Assembly (NCBI GenBank): GCA_004154925.1
Contig: QJNS01000235.1
Location: 7,429 to 71,428 of the forward strand
Length of the DNA: 64,000 nucleotides
Direction: 5' to 3'
DNA from: Monosporascus cannonballus
Taxonomy: Eukaryota; Ascomycota; Sordariomycetes; Xylariales
Position numbers and translations under genes: made by a program. How positions within the stretch are numbered: position 1 is the stretch's first letter; each line of letters opens with the position of its first letter. This document shows, piece by piece, positions 12,351 to 25,500 of this stretch. The notes under the pieces are model-generated. The model ran no database searches. It saw nothing but the letters and a program-made list of their open reading frames with translations, and had not been told where the DNA came from.

Positions 12351-13780
12351 GTTATCAAATATAAAGACTTTTTTTATTTTATATATATATATTATATACG
12401 TTATACATTATTAAATATATTAATTATTAATTGTAATTATTATTATTAATAATAATAATATTAATAATAACGTAAATATTATTATTATTAAGTAATTTTA
12501 TTTAAATTCATTAATAATAATTATAATAAATATTTTCTTAAATTTAATACGTTATAGCCGTTTACGTTCGTATAACGTACGTAATACGCGTAAAGGCCGT
12601 CGCCGTTACCGTTACCATTATTATTACCGCAAACGCTGCGGCCGACGCCAAATACGAATAGGACATTGTTATTTTACCCGTATTCGCGTTTACTGCCGCG
12701 CCTATAACGTCCGTAATGCCCGTAACGCCTATTTACTTTCCCCGTTAACATCCCGCATATAAAACGCGCCGTTCCGAACCTTATTTCGGTTATTTACGTT
12801 TTGCGTTTATCGGCCATTTCGATAATACGTATTATAATGCCGCCGTAAGCAGTTATTATTAACGTTATATTTCCGGATATATTTACATATTAATATACAT
12901 ATATTTTTTGCTTTTTGGGAATTTGGTTTTTTTTTTTTGCAAATTATTAATCGTAATTTCTCTATTATTTGTGCCGCGGTAATACCTTTTGTAAAGGCGT
13001 CCGAAAACGATATTTTCCGTTATATATGTTTTTTTTATTTCCGTTTTTATATTCTTGGACAAATATTACCTAAGATTATAAAAAATAAATTGCTTTTATA
13101 TAATTATTTATATATTTTTCGAAAAACAAGAAAAAAATAAAAGAAATACGGATACGCCTGCTACTATAACGCTTGTCGGTATTATAACGCCTGCCAGTAA
13201 TACTCTTACCGTATACGTGTAAATATTAACCTTAATAAAAATTGATTTATTTTTACTATAAATATATTAATAATAATGATGATAATAATTTTTTAAATTC
13301 TTTTTTAAATTTAAAAAGGTTCTATTCCGAAAATATTAAACTTAATAAAATATTGTGTATTTTGTTTGTTTTTGAATTTTTCCGTTTATATTTATCGTAA
13401 ATCCTATAAATTAAAAATCAATTTCAAATATTTAAATCAATATTTACAAAACACTTTCGTTAATTTATTAATAAATATTTAAGCTTTAAATAAATAAGTT
13501 TCATTAAACGATTTACGGATTTATTTTTAATATAATTATATATTTTATATATCGATATATCGTAATTAAATATTAATTCTTTCATTGTTTTATTATAAAT
13601 TTAATTATTTATTAGTTATTATAAAATACTTTTTAAATTTAATATAATATTAATTTTAAATCTTATAACAAACGATTAAAAATTATAACTTTGTTAACTA
13701 TATACTTTAATACGAATAATTTAATTTTTATTATAAAACTTGTTACCGTTATTTAACAAATTACTTTTTATATAATTAAT
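11977..13780 (-). other. Copia 3' internal region without recognised domain
   Basis: About 1.8 kb lies between the RNase H relic and the 3' LTR, more than most Copia elements have there. It is AT-rich with an (ATT)n tract and one patch rich in CpG at 12540-12870. No reading frame is recognisable. It may be a transduced or extra segment, or a further insertion whose ends I cannot see. Confidence 0.4.
12318..12350. repeat. (ATT)11 microsatellite
   Basis: A perfect trinucleotide tract inside the RIP-mutated Copia 3' region; slippage in AT-rich relic DNA is the simplest origin. Confidence 0.9.
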
Positions 13781-13972
13781 TTTTTTAAAAAAATTATTAT
13801 ATAACCCTGAAAAAATCGTTACCTTTTGGGATTATCGGCAAACGATACGTTTTTTACGATTAATAATATTCGGGCTTCCGTATTTTTATACCTATATACA
13901 ATTATTAGAAAACATATATAATAAAGATAACAGATTATTTTATTAATCGTTTTAATATATTTATTAAATGGA
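13781..13972 (-). pseudogene. Copia RNase H relic
   Basis: The minus frame reads ICYLYYICF.. then FADNPKR and QGYII, resembling the fungal Copia RNase H segment (YLYRTR.., S.ADNP..R.SQGY). The ADNP codons lie at 13829-13840. The segment is cut at 13972 by element A. Stops interrupt the frame at positions expected from CAA/CAG-to-TAA/TAG changes. Confidence 0.65.
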
Positions 13973-14162
13973 TGTTATAGGCTAGAGCGTATAGAGCAGC
14001 TCGGGCTTACGGAGCGAGCTCCTTAGCCCGAGCTTACCCATATGTATATAAGGAGCAGCCACCTTGCTGGTAGCTAACTGTTTCTCCTTTTCCCTCTTTA
14101 CCTTAAATATAAACCTTTATTGGGCCGTATTTCCGTTTAACTTATGTATTATGCCCGTTATA
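13973..14162 (+). repeat. 5' LTR of Gypsy element A
   Basis: 190 bp. It contains a near-perfect hairpin at 13998-14034 (arms AGCTCGGGCT / AGCCCGAGCT, inner arms GGAGC / GCTCC) followed by a TATA-like box, TATATAAGG, at 14045-14053. It is more AT-rich than the 3' copy because of RIP. Confidence 0.88.
14045..14053 (+). promoter_or_regulatory. TATA-like box in the LTR of element A
   Basis: TATATAAGG lies 11 bp downstream of the LTR hairpin and about 110 bp before the LTR end, a suitable place for the U3 core promoter. The same box is kept in the 3' LTR at 19434-19442. Confidence 0.55.
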
Positions 14163-17100
14163 TATATTTAAAGTTATAATTTATTACAGTTTCCTAGAAG
14201 TTAGGTAAAAGCGAAACGTTTTTTAAGGATACCCTAGTTACGGATAATAAGCTAAAAAGAATCTTACAGCGAAATAATTACGAAATAATATAACCGACGA
14301 AATTATGGGCGAGCTTACGGTATTAACTTCGTCCGAAACTATTAAAAAAAACTTACAGTACTAATCGTTCGTAAATATGCTTTAAAAACTTAATATATAA
14401 TAAAAAAAATTTACCAAATTGGTTTTTAGCCGTAACGAAATAATAAGCAACCTGTTTAACCGGATAATAAAGGTGGAAAAATATTTTTTTACGAAAGCAA
14501 AAAAAAAAACCTTTATAAAATAAAACCCGCTTTATTAAAAATTTACGGTAGGCCCGCCGCTTAATAACGCGTTCGTAAGAATAAATCGTAAACTTATAAA
14601 ATAACTTTTATAAAACGGGAAATAAAAAAAGTTTTATTCGTTTTTCGCTATATTTCGTATAAAAATAAAAAAAATTAATTTATTTCCGGTTTCCTTATAA
14701 TAATTTATTTAAATATTATAATATTTATATTTATCGAAAAGTAATTACGACTTAATTATTGGTTCGAAATAAAAGAATTACGAAAGGATTTTAACGTCGA
14801 TAAAATTTTTTTATATAAAAAAGTAATTTGAAAATAAGTAAGCGGTATAATCTGTTAAGAAATAATTATAACGTATAAAATAAGGTAATAATTAACAGTT
14901 TTAAAATTATTTATTAAATTTTAAATTTAAGTTAACCGAATATAAAAATTTAATATAATTTTTAATAATTAAGGTAATTTTTTTAAATACCGGTATTAAT
15001 ACGTAATTCCATAATACGTTAATTGCGAAAAATATGCTTTACGATAATTATAACCGTTAAATACGTAAAGAAAAAAAAAATTAATTACTTAAAGGTTTTA
15101 CTTAATTATTATATAAATAAAAAATAATAACCTGATATTTCGGTAAAAACAACGAAACGGTTAATTAATAATAATACGTCGGCTAAATTAATAAATCGGT
15201 TTAAATAATAAACGTTTAAAAGGATATGTTTATAACGGACGTTATATAATTAATTACGTTAATTTTTAAGTTTATGGATTAATAACGGGATAAATAAAAA
15301 AATTAATCCGGGGGTAATTCGAAATAGGATTCGGATAACCGGCCTTATGCGAAATAGTTTTCCGATAACGAAATAAAAGTTCGGAAACGGAAAAAGTAAT
15401 ATTTCCGTTATGCTGCGATAAATTATTCGAATTAAAAATGCCTTAAATATAAATCCGCAAAACGGTTTTGTCCGGTTAAGACGGAAATTATAATAACAAA
15501 TTCGCGGAATGCCGTTAATGGGAATAACGATTCGGATAATAAAAATTAAAAAAAAATTTTATTAAAAATCGTTAATAAAAAGGGAACGTAATAAAAAGAA
15601 ATTACAAAAAATTAATAATAAATTAAATAATACCTTTTTTATATTAAATACCTTAATTAATAATATTATAGATAGAAAATATCTTAATCGATAATAAATA
15701 TATTTATTATTTCGTATTTAATTAATAATTAATCCGCCGTTTAAAATTATAACGTATATTTATTATATTCCGTTAGTTAAGATTATCGAAAAATAATTAA
15801 CTTATAATAACCGCAATTCGAAAAATTACTTATATTAATATAAATTTAAACGTTCGCTTAAAACGAATTTAGCGGTACGTAATTAATAATTTATTTTACC
15901 TTTTTATTTTAAAAAAACCTTAAATAAAATATAATAATATTATATACGAAACGAAATAACGGTTTATCCGTTTTGCAAATAACGTTATTACGCCCATATT
16001 ATGCGAAAAAGGATAATTAGATAAAAAGCTTAAGGACCGCCTAAAAAGACGGTTACAAAAATATAAAGAAATCCGCTTAATAACGGTTATAACTTTTGCG
16101 GCAATAACGCGGCAAAGCCGCCGTAAGAAAAATAAAACATAATTATTCGTAATCTTTATAAAAAATATTAATAAGGCCCTAAAAGTAAAGCCGTAATTAA
16201 TTTCCAAAAATATAACGGAATATTTTTTTTAAAAAAATACGGAAATTCCGAAAGTTTTTTACAAATAACGAAAATTTATCGTTATTATTTTATTATAATA
16301 ATAACGACGTAACGATAAACCTAAAAATAAATATTTTGGATTAGAAAAAATAATTTTATAAGGACTTTTATACGGGATATTAAAGGAAAAATTATTAATT
16401 TTACGCAAAATACTTATAAACTTATTTAACAAAAATTAAATTTAAGCTAATAATTTTTTCGTAAATACCCTAGTATTATTTATAAGAAAATTTAACGAAA
16501 ATTTATGGTTTTGTATAGATTATAAAAAATTAAATAAAATTACAAAATAAAACCGTTACTTTTTTTCGTTAATAAAGGAAACGTTACGAACCTTATTAAA
16601 GGCCCAATAATTTACGAAGTTCAACGTTTAAACGGCTTTTTATCGGTTATATATCCGCTAAAAAAAATAAATAAAAAATTACATTCCGTATATGTTTTGG
16701 GTTTTTCGAATAATTAATATATTTATTCGACCTTAACGGTATACCGGTTACCTTTTAACGTTATATCAATAATATAATAAAACGTTACCTTAATAACTTT
16801 TATTTTACGTACATAAATAATATATTCATTTATTTATCCGGTTTTCGAATTAATTATATGGCCAAAGTTAAGTTAATATTCTACCGTTTAACGAAAATAA
16901 GATTAAAGCTAAATCTAAATAAATATAAATTCGTAATTTAAAAAATAAAATATTTAAAACTTATTATTAAAATAAAAATAAGCTTAAAAATTAATCTTAA
17001 AAAAGTAACCGTTATTCGGGAATAAAAGGTTTTTATTAATGTAAAAAAGGTTAGGAATTTTATTAGGTTTGTTAACTTTTATCGGATTTTTATAGAAAAT

Positions 17101-19342
17101 TTTAGCGAGATAATAATTTCCTTTTTACGATTAATTAGGAAAAAAATCCTTTTCGGTTAAAAAAACAAAAAGTAATAAGTTTTCGACCGATTTAAAAAGA
17201 TTTTTATTATAACGTTTATTTTTACGTATTAAAATTTCAAAAAAATAATAATAAAAGTTAATTATTCCGGCTTGATAATTGAAAAATATTTATTTTAATT
17301 CGATTTATTAAAATATTTATAATTAATTCCGTAGTTTTTAAGGAAATTATTGCCAGTTAAATATAATTATAAAATATATAATAAAAAGTTATTAATTATT
17401 TTTAAAACGTTAACGGAATAAAAAAGGAAATTTTAGAAATTAATTAACCTTTTTATAATTTTGATAAATTATGCGAATTTTTAATATTTTATAAGTACTC
17501 GTAAATTTATTAAAAGCTAAATTCGATAAACCGGCTTTTTATTTGCTTTTAATTTTGTATTTAAATATTGTCCTAATAAATTAATAAATTGATTTAATAT
17601 TATATTTCGTAAGTTCTAAAACGTAGTTTGCGGCCAAAAAATATTAAGCTTAAAAAATGAATAACTTAATTAATTAAAAAAAATAATTATTTAATGAATT
17701 AACGCAAATTTAAAAAATGCTAATAATCGTAATTTACCTAAAATAAGATAATAATAAATAACCGATTATACCCTTTAGTAAGGAAATATTCCTTAAAAAA
17801 ACCTTTAAAAAATATAGGATTTAAAGGTTATTAAAAATAAAACGTTAAATATGGCATACGCCGTCGTAGCTCAAAAATTACGTAATTTTCTTTTAATTAT
17901 AAATACGGTAAAAGTTTTTATAACGGAATACTTTTTCGATTTTAAAGGCTTTTTATAATTTAAAGAACGTATTTAGGTTCTTATTTAAGAACCGTTCCGG
18001 ACGTTATTAATTTAATGGGTACATAATTTCTATATTACCGGTTATCTAAAAAAACTTTACGTTAATACTATTAATTCGTAATTATTATTAGCCGAAATAA
18101 ACTTAAGATATACGCCGTTTTTGCCGTAATTACGATATATATAATAAGTCGTATATATGGAAAAAAACGAAAAAAAGGTTATTACGGCTTTTACTTATTT
18201 TAAACCAATTTTATTTAAATTTTTCGGTAAATTTTATAATCGATTTACCGGCAAAGCAAAAAAAAAACTTTTATTTTTTTAAAATATTTTATAATCGCTT
18301 ACTAAAAACAGTTATTTTAAAGCCGATATTTAGTATAAATACAAAAATATACGTTTAACGTTTTATTATTTATTATTAAAAATATTACGGTTTTCTTAAA
18401 AAATTAATATTTAATAAAAAGAATAATTAAACGAATAAATTTTAAACTTATTTATATAACTTATTATATTTTTTTATTTTTAAACGGACGGAATTATAAA
18501 AAAATTAATTCAAATATTTTCATGTATTTCCGTTATTTGATAAATTATGTATAATATAATTAATGTAAACTTTTATTAATAGTATAATTAGCTTTTAACG
18601 ATAAAAGTTTTTCGTTAAAAATAAGCTTTTTTTAATTTATCAATACGATATAAAATTTATTAACAAAATATCGGTAATTCTTTAATTAATTTTTTAAACA
18701 AACAAAATTATTAATTTCGTTAGAAAATTACGAAGAAATACGAAATTTATATAAATTATTATAATATTAATTTAGGCGTAAATAAAATAATTAATTAACG
18801 TTTTTAAAAAATAAATATTATATTTTAAAATAAAAGATTTAATATAATTAAATTTAAAATACGTAATTATTTTATAATTATTTAAATAATTATTTTAAAT
18901 ATATATTAAATATAAAATTATTATAATTATACCGTATAATACCATAAAATTAAACGTATTATTAAAAATATATTCAAAACTTAACGTAAACTTTTAAAAA
19001 TTAATAATAAAAGATTTATTATTTAATTAAATTTTAAATAATAATTAACCGTTACCGATATTATTAAAAAGAATATATATATAATAAAACGTATATTAAG
19101 GGTTCAAAATAAGTACGTAAATTATAGTTACCAAAATAAATTATTTATAAAATAAGTAAATTATGTTGAACCGGTATAAGAATTACGTAATAATTTCGAA
19201 AATATAATTATCCTTCATAATTTCGAAAAGTTATTCGGAAACGGAAACGGGGTTGGCGAAAACGTAAAAGTACAAATAGGGATAAAATGAAAAAGATATA
19301 AAAAAAGCTACCGCCGTCTCGCCGTAGCTTCGTTATTTCCTA
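14163..19342 (+). pseudogene. Gag-pol relic of Gypsy element A
   Basis: No ORF survives. At 16480-16840 the plus strand still reads an RT core: LWFCIDYKKLNK, a NRYFF.LIKETL segment, and FYFTYINNIFIY where the active-site box should be. The two catalytic Asp codons of the YIDD box read AAT AAT (16816-16821), G-to-A changes expected of RIP. Polymerase activity is therefore lost. Confidence 0.75.
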
Positions 19343-19361
19343 AGGGCGAGAAAGGGGGTGA
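19343..19361 (+). other. Polypurine tract of element A
   Basis: A purine run (GGGCGAGAAAGGGGGTGA) directly before the right LTR, in the position where plus-strand DNA synthesis is primed in LTR retroelements. It is one of few unmutated stretches of the element. Confidence 0.7.
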
Positions 19362-19551
19362 TATTACAGGCTAAAGCCTATAGGGCAGTTCGGGCTTACG
19401 GAGCGAACTTCTTAGCCCGAATTCACCCATATGTATATAAGGAGCAGCCACCTCGTTGGTGGCTAGCTGTTTCTCCCTTTCCTTTCTTATCTTGAATATA
19501 AACCTTTGTTAGGCCGTACCTCCGTTCAACTTACGCATTGTGCCCGTCACA
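19362..19551 (+). repeat. 3' LTR of Gypsy element A
   Basis: 190 bp, aligned end to end with the 5' copy. The hairpin arms read AGTTCGGGCT / AGCCCGAATT here, so most pairing is kept. The terminal bases are CACA. Confidence 0.88.
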
Positions 19552-21443
19552 ATGCATTAATTAAGAATTTTAATAATACAAAAATTATATAAATTATATT
19601 TAAGCGGATTATTATTATTATATACAAAATAAAATTGATATATTTTTAATAACTTTTAATTTGTTTTTTAAACGTTATTCCGGTATTAAAGGTAAACTTT
19701 TTAATTTTTAAAAGGGTTAACGATACGTAAATCGTTCCTATAAACCTAAAACGAATAGCATTTTTTTAATATAAAAATCGTAAACTGAAAAAATCTTTTT
19801 TTTACTTTATTCCGGATTATTTAAATACTCAAAAACTGATTCGTTTTGTCTTAATTTTTAACTTTATATACTCTCCTGTATTTTAAAAACAATTTATCGG
19901 CTTGGCGTTAATTTTTCTGGTAATGGAAAAATAACAATTTATTAACACAAAATACGAGAACGAACGTACGTTATTTATTATAAAATAAATACGGCTTTTT
20001 TGAAAATACGATAAGCCCCAGTTTTCGTAAGGTAAAAAAAAAATTCCCGATATTATAACAAGAAAAAACCTTTAAGTTTATATAACGTGCGTTCGAATTT
20101 TGCATATATTCCGTTTTTTTTAAAGTTATTAAGAAAAATATAAGTTATTTTGATTTGTTTTTTGCGAAAAGAATTTAAAACAATTATTTTAATATTAAAT
20201 TAACGAATTTTAAAATCGAATTTAGCAATTATAATTATGGTTATTTTAAAACACCTAAGTACGAACGTAATAATATAAATATTAATAACTATATCGGTTT
20301 TCTAAAAATCGTTATATACGTAAATACGTAATTTGTCATATTTTAATTAATTATTTTTATCGAACTTATATATAAAAACCTATTTTATAGGAATTAATTT
20401 GGATTTAATTTATATAATTCGTATTTTTTTCCGTATTTCGTATTCTATAAATACCTTAATTTTTTTAAATATCTTCCGTAAAGATTTGCTTTGAAAGGTA
20501 TTTTTCGAATTCCTTTTAAATTTTAAGCTGTTTAATTAATTAATCTTTATAGATTTTGGATTTGCTAGGTATTACGTTTAATGTTTTGACGTTTTTTCAT
20601 AATATCCTTATTATAATTATTATATAGAAAATATAAAGCTTTTCGTATTTTTATTTTGCTGCATACAATAATAGCGAAAATAAATAAATAATTTTTTTTA
20701 ATTTCGATATAAGACTAAATATATTTTGTTATTTCCGTAAATTGCATTAACATTTACCGAATAAACGCCGCTGTTTTTAGTATTATTAGGATATTTTCGT
20801 TTTCGTATTTTTTTATTTTTGGAAAACGGTATTTACGGTTATTTTTTTTTTGTTTTTTTAGATATAGGAATATGGAAAACAAAGATTTTCTGATTACCGG
20901 AACATTTTTTACTTATTGGAATCCCGAACTTAATTTTAAATATGTACGAATAAACTGATTTATCTATGGTTCCTCTTAAATATATTCCTCGGGAAATCTT
21001 TTCCGTATTATTTTTCTTACGGTAAACCTACGGATATTTTGCAGGCTCTATATTTTCAGCAAACAATTAAGCTTTGGCTTTAGCGACTAGCTAAACCTTG
21101 CTTTTTAAAACGCTTTTCTGGACCTTATTTTCCGGATTAAGAATGCTTTTAGGGGTTAGAAATCCATAATTAATTCCAGCTTTGCTCGTAAGCTCTTTTA
21201 CCCCCAAATTCTAACCCCTTAATTAGTTATCCGTCGAGTTTTCAAGTTTAGGATTAAAGTTTTTTGCATTTTTTAAAATATTGTGATTAATATGTTAGTT
21301 ACTTTATGCGTTAAACATTTTGAAAATTGGATCTTTTTTTAATTAAGCTTTTAAAAATATGAAGATTTTATGCGAATTTCTGGCTTATAGCTAAGTTAAA
21401 CGCCTTTTTTAAATTCATAAAAGATATTTTTATCAAACGTAAT
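19552..21443 (-). pseudogene. Copia integrase tail and reverse transcriptase relic
   Basis: On the minus strand from 21443 the frame begins ITFDKNIFYEF, the segment that follows the Copia integrase C-terminus. Near 20382-20356 it reads VFIYKFDKNN, matching the Copia RT start (W.FTYKFDE.G). At about 20215-20190 it reads AKFDFKIR.FN. Near 20010-19830 it reads LRKLGL, then FVLVFCVNKLLFF at the YVDD position (CVNK at 19938-19949), then FLSI.IIRNK. Catalytic residues are lost and stops are frequent. A further protein-like minus frame at 20780-21230 (LGVKELTSKAGINYGFLTPK) belongs to the IN-RT connecting part and is not recognised. Confidence 0.75.
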
Positions 21444-21816
21444 TATGACAGCTAGGGGGTTTAACCAACTATTAAATCTTAGTCGTATGGGTTTATATTG
21501 GCAGAAGTATTATAGGAACCTGAATAATAGATATAGTAATCGTATTACCTTTGGTAATTTTAAGAATGTCTTGGGTAACGAATTGTTATTGTAAGTTAAA
21601 GTTATTTAAACTATAGAAATAATAAGCGTATATATCTTTTTCGAATTAAATTAAATCTTTATTAAATTTTACAATTGCTATAGATCTAATATTATTAGAT
21701 TTAGTTAGTTTTATATAAATTTATTTAGATCTTGTTTCTAAAAGAGATTTAAATTACGTAACCTTTTTATATAGGTTAAATTGTTTTTAAGGCCGGTTTT
21801 GGGTTAGGTCGTAATA
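21444..21816 (-). repeat. 3' LTR of chromovirus C1
   Basis: 373 bp at the left edge. It aligns throughout with 27962-28335. The first 100 bp resemble the LTRs of C2 and C3; the rest is less alike. Confidence 0.88.
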
Positions 21817-21885
21817 CGCTTTTCTCTTTTTTAAGATCTTTGCTCTTAAAAATCTTTTTTTCCTCGTAAGTCCTTAACTTTTACT

Positions 21886-22440
21886 ATGGCAGGTCGTATT
21901 ATTAATTATAAGTCTCGTAATTGTCCTAATTAGAAAAAGAGCTTAAATTCTCTAACTGCTTATATTATTAAGTTTGGTTTTGAAATAATGCCGTATACGC
22001 CTTGTTTCAAAAATAATACTAAATATTAAATAATCGCAAAGATTTGTCGTTATAAAAAATGTATTAAGAATTATCGTCGTTACGATAAGTTTAGTATCCT
22101 AATTAACTTTTTGCGTCGTATTAGAGAAAAAAAGGATGGTTTAAATAGTAAGCAGGTTATCGTTAAGGACATTTTTCTGCGTTTTTAATAAGAACTTAAG
22201 GAAAACCTGGTGCGTAAATAACGCGATATTGACGAGACCATTAACCGCCTTTTCCAATTTCGTCGTTAAAAGAAATTTCTTTACGTTAAAAGAGTTAAAA
22301 TTATTAATTGCCGACTTTAATTAATAGATAAATTAAACGAATAGAAACGCGTAAAAATCGAAATTTCTTTTTCCGCTCCTTTTATTAACTTTTTTAATTA
22401 GTTTATTTTCGAAAATTTTAACTAAGGGGCCCTTCTTAGT
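21886..22440 (+). pseudogene. Antisense zinc-cluster-like ORF of chromovirus C1
   Basis: This lies on the strand opposite to pol, starting 70 bp inside the left LTR. It begins MAGRIINYKSRNCPN, and despite stops keeps PYTPC.., then C-x3-KC-x4-YRRYDKF with Cys spacing like a small Cys cluster, and then a charged, probably coiled-coil stretch (ELKENLVRK, RDIDETINRLFQFRR). Stops sit where CAA/CAG/TGG codons are expected, as RIP would make them. Homologous frames occupy the same place in C2 and C3. The function is unknown: the position is wrong for gag, and the sequence is not a retroviral enzyme. Confidence 0.55.
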
Positions 22441-22464
22441 AAACCTGCTGTTATTAATAAAAAT

Positions 22465-22565
22465 TTTTTAATAGGCGCTGGGCGCTAATAAGGTTTTTGG
22501 CAGGTTCTTAGGTATTTTCGAAGTTTGGATATTTTTTCCATTTAATTAAGTACTGGGTAAGTCCG
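22465..22565 (-). other. Chromodomain relic at the end of C1 pol
   Basis: The minus strand reads YLIKWKKYPNFENT, stop, EPAKNLISAQRLLKNF, which fits the chromodomain pattern YLVKWKG....TWEP..NL..A..LL..F. The stop replaces the Trp of TWEP, a G-to-A change. Such domains guide chromovirus integration to heterochromatin. Confidence 0.8.
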
Positions 22566-25500
22566 TTTTGTTTTCGCATATCGAAAATTTTCTTGATTTC
22601 GTATACTTATTCGTTTTTTATTTTTATATCGTTTTATGTCGTATGTACTTTGATTATATTCGTTGTTAATTCGAATAAGGAAATATAAAGAATTAGATAG
22701 AATTTAACTTTTGATAAAAATTTAATTGGTAATTGTTTTGTAAGATTTTTAGCGATTTTATATAAGCCGATATATTTAAAATCGAATTTTTTGTTAAATT
22801 GTTTTGTTTAGATATTTTTAGTAACGAAAATAACCCTTTTCCCTTTTTTAAAGGTTAGTTTTTTTTAACTTTTTTTAGTTATAATACTTACTTATTTGAT
22901 TTCGTACGAATTTTAATTCCCTTTTTATTTCTTAATGCAGCTATCATAATTATTTTAACATAAGAATTATTTTAATATTAATTAAACCGTTATCGCATAC
23001 CTTTTTGTAAACTTTTAACGCAAAACCAAAATTTCCGTTTATTAATATTATTTTAATATTTTCGTAATAATTAATATTATAAGCCAGTTATACGATTAGT
23101 AATTTCTTAACCTAATTATTTTGTTCATAATTAATGTAATATTCTAAATAAGCTTTTAAAATTTGATTTATCCATTTTATTTATTTATTCGTTTAAGGTT
23201 TAAATACGTTAAATAATTTGTAATTCAAACCGATCTGTATTATAAGGTTTTGCCAAATCTTTAATACAAATATCGAACTTTTATTTGAAATAATTTCTAT
23301 TAATAATTCGTATATGCTAAAGATATATTTAAAGAAAATATATGCGATTTTTTGGGCGTCTATATCCTTATAGTATAATAAAAAAATAAGAAAATTTCGT
23401 AAATCGGTCGAGGATTGCAAAAATATTATCGTAATATATTTCCGTAATTAAATCTTTTAATGTAAAAAGTTTAATAATAAAATCGAATGTAACTAAATAT
23501 TATAGTCGTTCTATAACTAGTAATGGCTGTAATTTTCCGTATAACTTATATCGTCGAATCTTTACTTTAGCGCAAATATCGCATTGCCGTATAGTTTTCT
23601 GTATTATTAATTTCATTTTAGAAAAAAAAATATATATACGTTAAAGCTGTTTTAAGATTTTATGGATTTTTAAATATCCGTATAACTAATATTCGTATAT
23701 TTTTCATATTACATCTTTTTAATATTTTTCTGGAACTTATATTTTGTTCGTTTTTTAATTTTTTGGAAAATCGTTATTATATTATTAAATATTTTAATAT
23801 ATATTAAAAGGTACTGCTCGAAATGTCGCTATTTGTCGTAAGCGTAAATATCCTTTTATAATAATATCAAAAATTATATAACTGATTTTAACCAACTTTT
23901 TTTCGAAATCTGGTCGTTTATTTAAAGTATTTGCTTTGTTATTTTCCAAGCCTTTTTTGGAAATAATAACGAAATCGAAGTTCGTTAATTTTTCCGCATA
24001 TTTTAATTGTCGTTCTATAAGTTCTTTAGTCGTAATAAATCGGGTAAGATTTTGATAATTTATATAGATTTTGACTTAATATAAGCTTTTCTTGAAGAAA
24101 TGCTTAAAATCTTAAAATGCTATAATAATGGCCATAAATTCCTTATTTGAAATGCCGTAATTAAATTTGGTTCCTTTTAATTTGTACGAAAAAATGTAAT
24201 AAGGTGTAATTTATCTTAATTATTTCGTTATTCGATTATTACATTTAATACGTAATTCGAAGTATCGGTTTTTAATTTAACGGGAAGGTTTAAATCGTAT
24301 ATAATTAGTATTAGTTCGTTAGTAATTATATCTTTAATATTTTAAAATACTTTTTTCGTATTTGGCATTTATTTAAATTTTTTTAATAAAGTTTATTAGA
24401 GGTATAATTATTTTGGTAAAGTTTCGAATGAACTTTTGGTAATAATTAACGAATTTAAAGAATACCTGTATTTCTTTAATTATCGTTAATCTTTGTTATT
24501 TTATAATTATAACGATCTTTTTAAAGTTTATTCTAATATGTTTTAAGATAATAATATCTTTTAGATATTTTACTTCCTATTTGTATAATTAATTTCTTTC
24601 CGCGTTAATAAGTAACTTTGCTTCCTATAAAGCTTAAAAAACTTTACAAACGTATTTTGCGCATGTTTTTTCTGTTTTTAAGAAAATAAAAATATTATCA
24701 AAATAGCATATAACGAAAATATCGAGGTATTTTCGTAACATATAGTTTATTATCAGCTGGAAAATTATTAGTACGTTCGTAAATCCTATTAATATAACCA
24801 AATACCTAAACAATCCGTATTTCGTTCTAAAAATTGTTTTTTATTCGTATCTTTTTTTAATTTTAATAAGATTATATTTATTTTTAATATTAAATATTAT
24901 AAATTATTTAGCTCTATAAAATCGGTCTTTTATTTCCGTAATCAAAGGTAATAATATCCAATTTTTAATAATAATATCGTTTAGTTGTCGATAATTAACT
25001 ATAAGTCGTAATTTTCCATTCTTTTTCGGCATAAAGAACATAAGTATTTTGCTAGTAATTTCGAAAGTTGAATTTATTTTTTTTATAACCGATTTTCTAG
25101 GTATTTTTTAAAAGTACGTAATTCGTTTCCGTTAAGGTTATAAATAGAATAAGATTTTGTTGAAAATCTTTCCTTAAGAATTATTTTATAATTTTATTCG
25201 CTATATTCTAGTAATTTCGTATCAAGTTCTTTCTTAAATAGCTGCTTATATCTATGGTATTATAATAATATATTAATTAAATCTTTCAACTTTTAAAATT
25301 GCTGTTATTATTTTAAATCGTTATTTTATTGCTTTAATTTCGTTTCGATAATAATAACAATACGTCGTTTTCTTTTTTAATATTTATTTTTTTTATATTT
25401 TGTCCTTTTAGATAATAAGGTTTTTATCGTATGCTTATGCTTATATTTGTCGCCATTATTAATCAAATATTAAAATTTTATTTTTTTGCATTATTAATAA

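Larger units (their letters stand above)
13973..19551 (+). mobile_element. Ty3/Gypsy retrotransposon A, RIP-mutated
   Basis: 5,579 bp with 190-bp LTRs (13973-14162 and 19362-19551) that run from TG (TA in the right copy) to CA (TA in the left copy). A polypurine tract (GGGCGAGAAAGGGGGTGA) ends just before the right LTR and fixes the orientation as plus. Flanking pentamers are ATGGA (13968-13972) and ATGCA (19552-19556), an imperfect target duplication. In the interior, a reverse transcriptase is readable on the plus strand near 16300-16850 in spite of many stops. It is inserted into the Copia element between RT and RNase H. Confidence 0.85.

Noticed and set aside
15920..16207. Minus-strand frame inside element A as a gene
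   Set aside because: It is antisense to the gag-pol relic in RIP-mutated DNA, where low stop density on one strand arises from base bias.
23193..23420. 75-codon frame in C1 as an intact gene
   Set aside because: It is a surviving piece of the pol relic (integrase/RNase H zone), not a separate gene.
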